Shown here: positions 36,325 to 44,256 of the stretch, piece by piece
How the letters are laid out: the number at the start of each line of letters is the position of its first letter
How positions within the stretch are numbered: position 1 is the stretch's first letter
Source: Cyanomargarita calcarea GSE-NOS-MK-12-04C
GTDB lineage: Bacteria > Cyanobacteriota > Cyanobacteriia > Cyanobacteriales > Nostocaceae
Assembly: GCA_019359595.1 (NCBI GenBank)
Contig: JAHHGZ010000004.1
Location: 124,001-188,000 of the forward strand
Direction of reading: 5' to 3'
DNA length: 64,000 nucleotides
Position numbers and translations under genes: made by a program
Notes under the pieces: generated by a model
The model's input: the letters and a program-made list of their open reading frames with translations, nothing else
The model's database searches: none
What the model was told of the DNA's origin: nothing

Positions 36325-37467
36325 GTGACAGCATTTAATGACCAATATGCAGAATTTGTAGAGGAAGAAGTTTCAGATGATGAAGAAAATAATCAAGAAG
36401 AAGAAGAAAAAGTAACTTTTCAATACGACCCAGAAAAAATTAATATAGCGACAAGAGAGCCAACAATTGAGCAATTACTTAGAAGAATTGATGAGGAAGC
36501 ACTTGATTTAGCACCTGAATTTCAACGACAAGCGAATATATGGACTTTAGAAGCAAAAAGTAAACTAATTGAATCTATTCTAATTAGAATACCACTACCT
36601 GCTTTTTATATTGATGCCACAAATGAAGATGAATGGGTAGTAGTAGATGGATTACAAAGATTATCTGCTCTGAAGCAATTTGTGATTGATAAAAGTGCAA
36701 ATCGACTTCAATTAGTTGGATTAGAATATTTGAAAGAGTTAAAGGATAAAACTTATGATGAATTAGAACGAAGATATCAACGTCGTATCTTAGAAACTCA
36801 AGTTACAGTATATTTAATTGAAAAAGGTACTCCTTTAGAAGTTAAGTATAATATTTTTAAACGTATTAATACGGGAGGTGTTCCTCTTTCAAATCAAGAA
36901 CTAAGACATGCTTTAAATCCTGGAGAAGCGACAAAGTTGGTGGCAAAATTAGCTGCTTTTTCAGAGTTCAAACGTGTTGTTAATATTAGTGAATCAAAAA
37001 AGAAGAGAATGGACGATAGGGAGTTCGTGCTAGGGTTTCTCGCATTTTATCTAATTTCTTATAAAGAATATCAAGATGAAACTAGAGATTCTTTCTTCAG
37101 TAAAGCTTTATCTAAAATAAATAGTCTATCCAACGAGGAGATAATCAAGATAGAAGAAATTTTTAGAAAATCGATGATTGCCGCATTTGATATTTTTAAC
37201 GACAATGCTTTCCGTAAAATTTCTAAAAAAAATAGAAGAAAATTTCCAATTAATAAATCTTTGTTTGAAGTTTGGTCTGTAAAACTTGGAAGGCTAAGTA
37301 TACAAGATATTCACATTTTAAAAGATAGAAAAACAAAACTCATAGATACTTTTGTTAAGTATGTAGACAGCGATGTAGACTTCCTAGTATCAATATCTCA
37401 AGTAAAAAATAAAATCGAACATAGATTTGAAACCGTCGAGAAAATTATTGAAGAAGTATTACTATGA
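36325..37467 (+). CDS. DUF262 (ParB/GmrSD-N-like) protein, first gene of a putative conflict operon
   Basis: A 380-residue protein. After an acidic N-terminal 35 residues (long Glu/Asp runs), a DUF262 domain follows. Its markers are LAPEFQRQANIW near 68, the DGQQR-type motif VVDGLQRLSALKQF near 106-119, and FKRINTGGVPLSNQELRHAL near 175. DUF262 domains are ParB-like nuclease/NTPase folds found in type IV restriction proteins (GmrS) and BREX-linked factors. The start is a GTG at 36325 with AAGGAG 7 bases upstream. Its stop overlaps the ATG of the ATPase gene (ATGA, 37464-37467), implying coupled translation. Its Lys/Glu/Ile-rich, AT-rich codon use differs from the housekeeping neighbours. Confidence 0.85.
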   Translation: MTAFNDQYAEFVEEEVSDDEENNQEEEEKVTFQYDPEKINIATREPTIEQLLRRIDEEALDLAPEFQRQANIWTLEAKSKLIESILIRIPLPAFYIDATNEDEWVVVDGLQRLSALKQFVIDKSANRLQLVGLEYLKELKDKTYDELERRYQRRILETQVTVYLIEKGTPLEVKYNIFKRINTGGVPLSNQELRHALNPGEATKLVAKLAAFSEFKRVVNISESKKKRMDDREFVLGFLAFYLISYKEYQDETRDSFFSKALSKINSLSNEEIIKIEEIFRKSMIAAFDIFNDNAFRKISKKNRRKFPINKSLFEVWSVKLGRLSIQDIHILKDRKTKLIDTFVKYVDSDVDFLVSISQVKNKIEHRFETVEKIIEEVLL

Positions 37468-38591
37468 TTAGTTTTTTGAAGTTGACTAATTACAAAGCTT
37501 TTGAAAGTCAGTTATTACAATTTAAACCACTAACCTTACTTTCTGGTTTAAATAGTACGGGAAAATCTTCTGTACTACAATCGTTACTTTTGCTACGTCA
37601 ATCTTATCAACAAGAGTTATTGCCAAATATAGGTTTAGCATTAAATGGTGAATTAGTACGTATTGGTACTGCTCAAGATGCATTTTGTGAAAGAGCAAAA
37701 GAAGATTATCTTGGTTTTGAAATTCTTTGGAATAATGAGAAAAAAGGGATTTGGCATTTTGCTTATGACCAAATGAAAACGAATACAGATGTTTTAAATA
37801 CTTTAGATCCACAATCCTTATTAGCTGATACGGGTGTCTACACATTGAGTCTTTTTACTAAGAGATTTCACTATTTACAAGCAGAACGTCTTGGTCCAAG
37901 AACATCTTATGATATGTCAGATTACCAAGCACGACGATTAGGACAAATCGGTACTAAAGGAGAATATACAGCACATTTTTTAGCAATTAATCAAGATAAA
38001 GATGTTTTTCAAAGAAAATTAAGACATCCCATAGCAAAATCTAATGCTCTTAGCAGCCAGGTTGAAGGATGGATGAGAGAAGTTAGTCCTGGTACGCGAA
38101 TTAAAATCAACTCAAATTCAGATATAGGTTTGATGAGTTTGCAATATTTCTATGGGGACAGTAATCCCTATCGTACAACTAACGTCGGATTTGGAATTAG
38201 CTATACATTACCGATTATTGTGGCTATTTTAGCATCTTATCCAGGTACACTAATTATAATTGAAAATCCAGAGGCACATTTACATCCTAGAGGACAGGTG
38301 AAAATGGGAGAATTATTATCGTTAGCAGCAAGTTCTGGGGTTCAAGTAGTGATAGAAACCCATAGCGATCATATTTTGAATGGTATTCGTCTTGCTGTTC
38401 ATGGTGGAAAAATCAAACCAGATGATGTTCAGTTACATTATTTTCAGCGTCAAGAAAAACAAGGACAAGCTATCACAGAGGTAGTATCCCCACATATCGA
38501 TAGAAATGGAAGAATAGATAAATGGCCCGATGGTTTTTTTGACGAATGGGAAAAAAGCTTGGATGTTTTACTTGAGCCTGCTGGAGAGTAA
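37464..38591 (+). CDS. DUF3696 AAA/OLD-like ATPase, second gene of the operon
   Basis: A 375-residue SMC/OLD-type ATPase. The Walker A motif is GLNSTGKSS near residues 28-36. Before Walker B is GFGISYTLPIIVAIL, then Walker B LIIIENPEAHLHPRGQ near 262 and the H-loop VVIETHSDHILNGIRLA near 297. The C-terminal WPDGFFDEWEKSLDVLL is the DUF3696 signature. No TOPRIM nuclease is fused, unlike OLD proteins, so nuclease activity would have to come from a partner, plausibly the DUF262 protein it overlaps. It is followed by a third gene after 3 bases. Confidence 0.88.
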   Translation: MISFLKLTNYKAFESQLLQFKPLTLLSGLNSTGKSSVLQSLLLLRQSYQQELLPNIGLALNGELVRIGTAQDAFCERAKEDYLGFEILWNNEKKGIWHFAYDQMKTNTDVLNTLDPQSLLADTGVYTLSLFTKRFHYLQAERLGPRTSYDMSDYQARRLGQIGTKGEYTAHFLAINQDKDVFQRKLRHPIAKSNALSSQVEGWMREVSPGTRIKINSNSDIGLMSLQYFYGDSNPYRTTNVGFGISYTLPIIVAILASYPGTLIIIENPEAHLHPRGQVKMGELLSLAASSGVQVVIETHSDHILNGIRLAVHGGKIKPDDVQLHYFQRQEKQGQAITEVVSPHIDRNGRIDKWPDGFFDEWEKSLDVLLEPAGE

Positions 38592-38594
38592 AGC

Positions 38595-39539
38595 GTGGAT
38601 TTCGACTTAATATTGAACGAATTATCTCTGCGGAATCCTGCCCCTAATGAACAAATAGCAGGACAATTAATGTCTGAATTTATTAAAACTGTTAAAGCCG
38701 TAAAAAGTCAGGGTGTAAAAGTAAATCTTCGGACTAAAGAGAATTTTCATACTACGACACTTGCACCTAATTATCCTCTTCGTAAATGGTTTAATGATGC
38801 AGACCAGGTTGAAAGACAGTTTATAAAAAATCTTGCAACAAAAACACCTTTCTCAACTGATATTGCAAATTTAGAGATTAAAGATATTGAAAATAGTAGT
38901 GGTTTATCTGAATTTATATGCCAGAGAGAACTAGCTATTGGGCTTGGTGTCGCACATTTACTCAATACAATTGCGATTAGCTTAGTATCAGAAGATTGTT
39001 GGGATTGTAATAACCTATATGTTGAATTTAGGCGAATTGATGAAGATGGAGAAGTTATTGATGAAATTGTTAACATTATCCATATTAGTCGTAGTACCCA
39101 TGTACAAAAACAAACTAATTGGATACAAAATCGGATTCGCACAGGTGTTCTTGATGGAGTTGATTTATGGAATCGAAGAGAGGAGTTGTTTTCCAACCTA
39201 ATATTTTGTGAAAGCGTAGGTAAGCAAATTGAATCTCTAAATAAAGGGGAACCGATACTAGAACAGGTTAAGAAACGATTGTTTGAACTTGAGGAATATT
39301 GTCAAAATTGGGTTAGTGGTTCTTTCAATCCTGAAAATTTCCCATGCAAAGTTTCCCCAGAGAGTGATTCAAGGCTCAAGCAATTAAAAGATAAACTTAC
39401 ATTTAAATGTCCTGATGAAGAAAATCGTACCTTTAGCTGGCATATTCGTATGACACCCGGTGCTTGGAGACTTCATTTCTTCGCAGAATTAGAACCAGGA
39501 AAGATAATTATTGGGTATGTTGGTTTGAAAATTTTGTAG
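38595..39539 (+). CDS. Unknown protein, third gene of the DUF262-DUF3696 operon
   Basis: A 314-residue protein I cannot assign. The start is a GTG at 38595, with GGAGAG 6 bases upstream lying inside the end of the ATPase gene, so it is co-translated. The N-terminal 120 residues are charged and helical (PNEQIAGQLMSEFIKTVKAV). The middle contains CWDCNNLYVEFRRIDEDGEV. The last 45 residues (RTFSWHIRMTPGAWRLHFFA, IIIGYVGLKIL) show an alternating-strand pattern reminiscent of RelE/ParE-type toxins; this is only a resemblance. A role as effector or sensor of the operon is inferred from gene order alone. Confidence 0.75.
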   Translation: MDFDLILNELSLRNPAPNEQIAGQLMSEFIKTVKAVKSQGVKVNLRTKENFHTTTLAPNYPLRKWFNDADQVERQFIKNLATKTPFSTDIANLEIKDIENSSGLSEFICQRELAIGLGVAHLLNTIAISLVSEDCWDCNNLYVEFRRIDEDGEVIDEIVNIIHISRSTHVQKQTNWIQNRIRTGVLDGVDLWNRREELFSNLIFCESVGKQIESLNKGEPILEQVKKRLFELEEYCQNWVSGSFNPENFPCKVSPESDSRLKQLKDKLTFKCPDEENRTFSWHIRMTPGAWRLHFFAELEPGKIIIGYVGLKIL

Positions 39540-39687
39540 TTAGATATATATAAGATAAGCTCTATCCTACAAAGCGTTCAAAGAGATGGTCATAGACCCC
39601 TCTGGAAAAACATTGCATTTCCCCAGCTTCCCTTCCTTACTTAAAACTGCGATAAACTAAGTAAAATATCTAAAAAGGGGCTGCCCA

Positions 39688-40428
39688 ATGACTCCTAGCA
39701 ACCCACCCACCTCTAAAACCACTCTCCCAGACCATACGCAACTTCCAGAATCTGACGGTAGTTTTGTGAAGAATTGGCAAGAACATCCCCAAAGCATCTT
39801 ATTAACTGACTCGATTACACCCATCCTCAAGCAATTAAATCCTGACGATCAATATTGTATTGGTCAGGACTTAGGCATCTATTGGCGCATTACCGACCCT
39901 CCAGAGCGGGGTGCAGAAGCTCCCGATTGGTTTTATGTCCCAAATGTACCACCTACCCTGAATGGACAAACGCGACGCTCCTATGTCCTGTGGCAAGAGT
40001 ACATCGCCCCATTAATTGTACTAGAATTCGTCTCTGGCAATGGTAGCGAAGAGCGAGATAAAACACCTTGGACTGGGAAATTTTGGATTTACGAGCAGGT
40101 GATTCGCCCTGCCTTCTACGGTATTTATGAAGTAAAAAAAGCCAGTGTAGAAGTCTATCACCTGATTGAAGGACAATATCAGGTATTAGCGGCAAATGAG
40201 AGGGGACATTATCCTATTAGCCCCTTGGGAGTTGAGTTAGGCATAAACATAGGACAATACCAAAATGTGGAATTACCCTGGCTGCGCTGGTGGGATTTGC
40301 AAGGTAATTTGTTGTTGAGTGGTGAAGAAAGAGCCGAACAGGAATACCAAAGAGCCGAACAGGAATACCAAAGAGCCGAACGCTTAACTGCACAGTTACG
40401 CTCTCTGGGTATTGAGCCGGAAGCGTAA
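39688..40428 (+). CDS. Uma2-family (DUF820) PD-(D/E)xK nuclease-like protein
   Basis: A 246-residue protein of a family greatly expanded in cyanobacteria. The restriction-endonuclease-like core shows EAPDWFYVPNVP (catalytic Asp region near 74), PLIVLEFVSGNGSEERD near 111 and KFWIYEQVIRPAFYGIYEV near 130-148. The C-terminus is a coiled-coil-like tail with a 21-base tandem repeat (40330-40371) encoding RAEQEYQ twice, then RAERLTAQLRSLGIEP. The biological role of Uma2 proteins is unknown. It follows the DUF262 operon by 148 bases but has its own start context and probably is not part of it. Confidence 0.85.
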   Translation: MTPSNPPTSKTTLPDHTQLPESDGSFVKNWQEHPQSILLTDSITPILKQLNPDDQYCIGQDLGIYWRITDPPERGAEAPDWFYVPNVPPTLNGQTRRSYVLWQEYIAPLIVLEFVSGNGSEERDKTPWTGKFWIYEQVIRPAFYGIYEVKKASVEVYHLIEGQYQVLAANERGHYPISPLGVELGINIGQYQNVELPWLRWWDLQGNLLLSGEERAEQEYQRAEQEYQRAERLTAQLRSLGIEPEA

Positions 40429-40497
40429 TAGTTTTTGTCAAAATCATCACTGGTATTAGCCGGCAAATCGATTAACGTTCTTACCCGCCAGGGACTA

Positions 40498-40622
40498 TAA
40501 GTCCCTGTCTAATAGCAGAAGTCCATTAAAATGGACTAGAAATAATGCTTTGATTTTATGGTATTTTTTATAACTTGTAAAAATACAACAATGTGGTTTA
40601 TACGCAAGAAGCAAAATATGAG
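40498..40622. repeat. Second copy of the MITE-like family, right end lost
   Basis: The left end TAAGTCCCTGTCTAATAGC (40498-40516) equals the reverse complement of the 33879-33897 terminus exactly. A hairpin AGTCCATT-AA-AATGGACT and the interior GTGGTTTATACGCAAG-AGCAAAATATGA follow. The right terminus is absent. Homology to the 33-kb copy also covers some 30 bases to the left. The remaining gap up to 40798 holds nothing else I can support. Confidence 0.65.
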
Positions 40623-40798
40623 TTTAGCTGTTCCCTTTTTCTTCTGACCCTAAATTAGCTATTTCATAGCCACTAGGATAGGTGCGGGTAGGGGAGTCGA
40701 TAAAAAATTGAGGCTGATTCTGGGGTGGAAGAAAACGCAATACTCTAGCCCTGAGTTTCAAACTGTTTGCAAGAAACCAACGCAGTAAGTGCCCTCAC

Positions 40799-41278
40799 CT
40801 ACACAGTAGATAATTCCCGCAATTTATTTAAAACTTGTTGAGCATGAGCTTTCGTTTTCACATTCTCCCAAGTATAAGCAATGACTTTATCCGGATTTAT
40901 CAAGAAAGTTGACCGCGCCACACCCATATATTCCTTTCCCATAAATTTCTTCAATCGCCAAGCACCATAAGCTTCTGCTACTTGATGTTCGGGGTCACTT
41001 AATAGCATTATTGATAGGTGATGTTTTTCGATAAATTTACAATGGGACTTTCCAGTATCAGGACTCACGCCGATAATTTCCGCTTCCAGGTCGCTGAATT
41101 CTTGACTTAAATGAGTAAAATCTTTAGCTTCGGTTGTACAACCTGGGGTGTCATCTTTTGGGTAGAAGTAGAAGACAACCCACTGTCTGGAAAAATCATC
41201 TAAACTCACTTGATTGCCATCTTGATCGGGTGCGCAAAAATTAGGCGCAGGTTGCCCTACTTGGGGAATGCCGCTCAT
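40799..41278 (-). CDS. bcp: Thiol peroxidase of the Bcp/PrxQ type
   Basis: A 159-residue peroxiredoxin that reduces peroxides with thioredoxin. The peroxidatic cysteine is in DDTPGCTTEAKDF (about Cys47); LSDPEHQVAEAYGAW and VARSTFLINPDKVI are typical of PrxQ. The resolving cysteine five residues after the peroxidatic one is replaced (CTTEA), so this is a Bcp variant lacking that second Cys; a cysteine in KSHCKF is the only other candidate. The ATG at 41278 (MSGIPQVGQPAPNF) is the family start; the frame upstream of it is repeat-derived. Confidence 0.92.
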   Translation of the reverse strand: MSGIPQVGQPAPNFCAPDQDGNQVSLDDFSRQWVVFYFYPKDDTPGCTTEAKDFTHLSQEFSDLEAEIIGVSPDTGKSHCKFIEKHHLSIMLLSDPEHQVAEAYGAWRLKKFMGKEYMGVARSTFLINPDKVIAYTWENVKTKAHAQQVLNKLRELSTV

Positions 41279-41378
41279 ATTGAATTTTGGATTTGAGATT
41301 AATTTGAGAAGAATTTCAACTGTTAACCCAGAAGTAGTCGTGCGTCTAACCCACCCTACAACTCCAAACTCCAAACTG

Positions 41379-42515
41379 CTAACTATTTACATCCAACAAA
41401 CGTGAAGTTTGCAATCTATCCATCCACTTTTCTATATAAATTTGATTGAGTTTTTGCTCATCTATATTTTCCGTATCCAAAGCATAAGGCAGCAAACCTA
41501 AAATCGTTGCGGACGTGACACAAAACATGGATTTTTGGAAACTAATACAAATTTGCACCCGCAAGTCATCTTCTCCCCTCAAACTGCGACGATAAACTTC
41601 ATGCAAATATTCTGGTAAATAATGACGCATATCTTGCATTAGCAAGGTGGGAGGAATACCTGCACCGCCAATTGGCAGTGGGTCGGCATACAAAGCCCCA
41701 TATTGAAACCGCGATTGATCGGGAGGAATTTGATACGCTTGGGCATTATATGAAACTGTTCCTTGAAAGGGTGTTCCCCGGAAGAAAACTGCTTCTACGT
41801 AAGGGATTGCTGTATCTGCAAGAAAGGTTAAACCCAAAGAATCAGGTATAATTTCATAAACTTTATCCTGTACTTTTACAGCATAAGTAATTGGTGTATT
41901 GGCATCTTTGACTAACCCGACTTTAATATGTTCTACAACTTCGGCAATAGTTTTAATTTTGCCTTGGTCGTAGCGGTCTGATAAAGTGAAGAAAATATCA
42001 GCCATTATCCGCCAAAATTGACCTAAACCGCTGTAGTAAGCAGAAACTCGCAACTGTTCTGTTAAGAAGTCAGGAAACAACTGGTTAATGCTGCTAATTA
42101 GGGGATTATTTTTAAATTTGGCTTCGATTACAGCTTCCGCTTTTTCTTTAAATTCTGGCGTATCTAAATATGTATCCAGTCCGCCACCACCATGCCACAT
42201 CATAGATTTCAGGCAATACTCGGCATATTCAAAATTAATTCGGTCATGGCACCAATGACGCAGTAATTTTTTGAAATTAATTTCTCCATTAAAGTATTTA
42301 AAAAAGGGAAAAAAGATTAAAAACTGCTTCTCACCAATATAAATAAGATTTTTGGAGTAAGCATCCAAAACTATGGCATAACTTTTCAAAATCCCAACTA
42401 CTTCCAGCACATTTTGGGGATTATCTACGAGTAATGAATCTCCTGTTTGTAAGCGTTTCACATACTCAGCAAGGGGATGGTTAGAACGTTTCTTCATCGT
42501 ATTCGTATTTATCAT
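41379..42515 (-). CDS. cupB: CO2 hydration protein of the constitutive NDH-1 complex
   Basis: A protein of about 378 residues of the CupA/CupB (ChpY/ChpX) family that, docked on a specialised NDH-1, hydrates CO2 to bicarbonate. Recognisable stretches are HPLAEYVKRLQTGDSLL, RHWCHDRINFEYAEYC, MMWHGGGGLDTYLDTPEF, and GGAGIPPTLLMQDMRHYLPEYL. The length and the gene order ndhF-ndhD-cup next to the ccm operon match the CupB/NdhD4/NdhF4 set rather than the longer, inducible CupA set. The start is ATG 42515 or 42497; there is no decisive ribosome-binding site. Confidence 0.88.
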   Translation of the reverse strand: MINTNTMKKRSNHPLAEYVKRLQTGDSLLVDNPQNVLEVVGILKSYAIVLDAYSKNLIYIGEKQFLIFFPFFKYFNGEINFKKLLRHWCHDRINFEYAEYCLKSMMWHGGGGLDTYLDTPEFKEKAEAVIEAKFKNNPLISSINQLFPDFLTEQLRVSAYYSGLGQFWRIMADIFFTLSDRYDQGKIKTIAEVVEHIKVGLVKDANTPITYAVKVQDKVYEIIPDSLGLTFLADTAIPYVEAVFFRGTPFQGTVSYNAQAYQIPPDQSRFQYGALYADPLPIGGAGIPPTLLMQDMRHYLPEYLHEVYRRSLRGEDDLRVQICISFQKSMFCVTSATILGLLPYALDTENIDEQKLNQIYIEKWMDRLQTSRLLDVNS

Positions 42516-42665
42516 TAGCAATTCTTCTATTAAATTAGGGGAGTAGGAAATTAGGAGTGGGGAGTTCGGAGTTAGGAGTTAGGAATTGGGAGTTTTAAAT
42601 TTAAATTCAAAAATTCATAATCTATAACTTATCACTCATCACTCCTAACTCCTAACTTTTAACTC

Positions 42666-44150
42666 CTACTTCTTCGAGACTGTTGCAACTACTTCTTGCA
42701 CACTTATGATTGCGGTGGTTGTTGGTTCACTCCAGTGGATTAACCAACCTGGTTGAATGCCGAAAATCACAATCAGCACGGCTAAGACAAAAGCTGGGAT
42801 GCGATCGCGCCAATAAACTCGTGGTAAGTTAAGAACCTGTTCTGACAATCTGCCAAAAAAGGCTCGGTTCACCAAAATTAAGAAGTAAACTGCTGTTAAG
42901 CCCGATCCAATCATCGAAATTAGAGTTTGTACGGGAAATACGGCAAAACTACTGCGAAAAACAATAAATTCGGAGATAAAGCCTACCATTCCCGGTATCC
43001 CAGCGCTTGCCATCACACCCACAACCATCAAACTACCAATTACGGGCATTCCACGTTCTGGGTTCAAGAGTCCGTGGAGTATATCTAAATCACGGGTACC
43101 TGCTTTTTTGTCCACAACCCCCACTAGGAGAAACAGCATTGCGGAAATTAATCCGTGGCTAATCATCTGCATTAAAGTTCCCAAAAGACTCAGAGGGGTT
43201 GCTGCTGCTGCTGCTAAGAGGATGTAGCCCATGTGTCCGATGGAACTGTATGCCACCATTTTTTTCATGTCTCTTTGAGCGATCGCGCAAGATGCACCAT
43301 ACAATACGCTCACCACTGCCCATGTCGCTAACCAAGGCGCTATGTAGATCCAAGCTTCTGGCAATAAGTCTAAGCCAAATCGCAGCAAGCCGTAGGTTCC
43401 TAACTTCAACAATACACCAGCTAAGAGTACAGATATTGGCGTGGAAGCTTCAACGTGGGCATCTGGTAACCAAGTATGGAAGGGAACCAAAGGAATCTTA
43501 ATGCCAAAACCAACTAAAATTCCTGCTAATAATAATAACTGTGTCGCTAAAGGTAGAGATTGGGTATCTAAGGTTTCTAAGGCAAAACTAGGAGCTTGAC
43601 TTAACCAAACTAAGCCTAAGAAACTTGCTAAAATCAAAATTCCAGAAACGGCAGTATAAATCAGAAATTTTGTCGCTGCATAACCCCTGCGTTCACCACC
43701 CCAAATCGCTATGAGTAAATATAAGGGGATTAATTCCAGTTCATAAAACAGGAAAAATAGCAGTAAGTCTTGAGCCATAAATGCGCCAGTAACCCCAGCG
43801 TTTAACAGCAGCAATAAACTGAAATACAATCGCGGACGCTGGGTATTCTCATCGCTGCTGTACACAGCAATACAAGTCAATAATCCATTTAACATTAGCA
43901 ATGGTAAAGACAACCCATCTATGCCCAAGCTATAGTTCAAACCTAAGGCATCTATCCACGGCAGAAACTCAGAAAACTGTTGAGTTATATCTTTGGGATT
44001 AAATAAAAATGCCAGTACAATTGTCCACAAAAAAGCCACACTGGTAACGACCAAACATACACCACGACAGAATTTTGAGGTCATTCCAGAAGGCAATAAA
44101 CAAACTAAGGTTGCACCTATTATTGGCAGCAGAATCAAAGCACTGAGCAT
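42666..44150 (-). CDS. ndhD4: NDH-1 subunit 4 (CO2-uptake type)
   Basis: A 494-residue antiporter-like membrane subunit (about 14 helices) of the NDH-1 form dedicated to CO2 uptake. Features of the NuoM/NdhD family include LDALGLNYSLGIDGLSLPLL-type sequence near 65, YELELIPLYLLIAIWGG near 135, PLVPFHTWLPDAHVEASTPISV near 222 and AYSSIGHMGYILLA near 300. Subtype 4 is inferred from the neighbours NdhF4 and CupB and from the adjoining ccm operon. It is 106 bases downstream of ndhF4 and upstream of cupB, all on the minus strand. Confidence 0.9.
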   Translation of the reverse strand: MLSALILLPIIGATLVCLLPSGMTSKFCRGVCLVVTSVAFLWTIVLAFLFNPKDITQQFSEFLPWIDALGLNYSLGIDGLSLPLLMLNGLLTCIAVYSSDENTQRPRLYFSLLLLLNAGVTGAFMAQDLLLFFLFYELELIPLYLLIAIWGGERRGYAATKFLIYTAVSGILILASFLGLVWLSQAPSFALETLDTQSLPLATQLLLLAGILVGFGIKIPLVPFHTWLPDAHVEASTPISVLLAGVLLKLGTYGLLRFGLDLLPEAWIYIAPWLATWAVVSVLYGASCAIAQRDMKKMVAYSSIGHMGYILLAAAAATPLSLLGTLMQMISHGLISAMLFLLVGVVDKKAGTRDLDILHGLLNPERGMPVIGSLMVVGVMASAGIPGMVGFISEFIVFRSSFAVFPVQTLISMIGSGLTAVYFLILVNRAFFGRLSEQVLNLPRVYWRDRIPAFVLAVLIVIFGIQPGWLIHWSEPTTTAIISVQEVVATVSKK

Positions 44151-44256
44151 CTTTTTTAAGTTAGGAGTTTCTTGTGTTAGCAGTTAGAAGTTAAGAGTTA
44201 CGAAGAGCGGAGTTACAAATAAAAACTCTTAACTCATCACTCATCATTCCTAACTT

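Noticed and set aside
36325-40428. Uma2 gene as a fourth member of the DUF262 operon
   Set aside because: A 148-base gap, a different start context and a family widely scattered as single genes argue against it.
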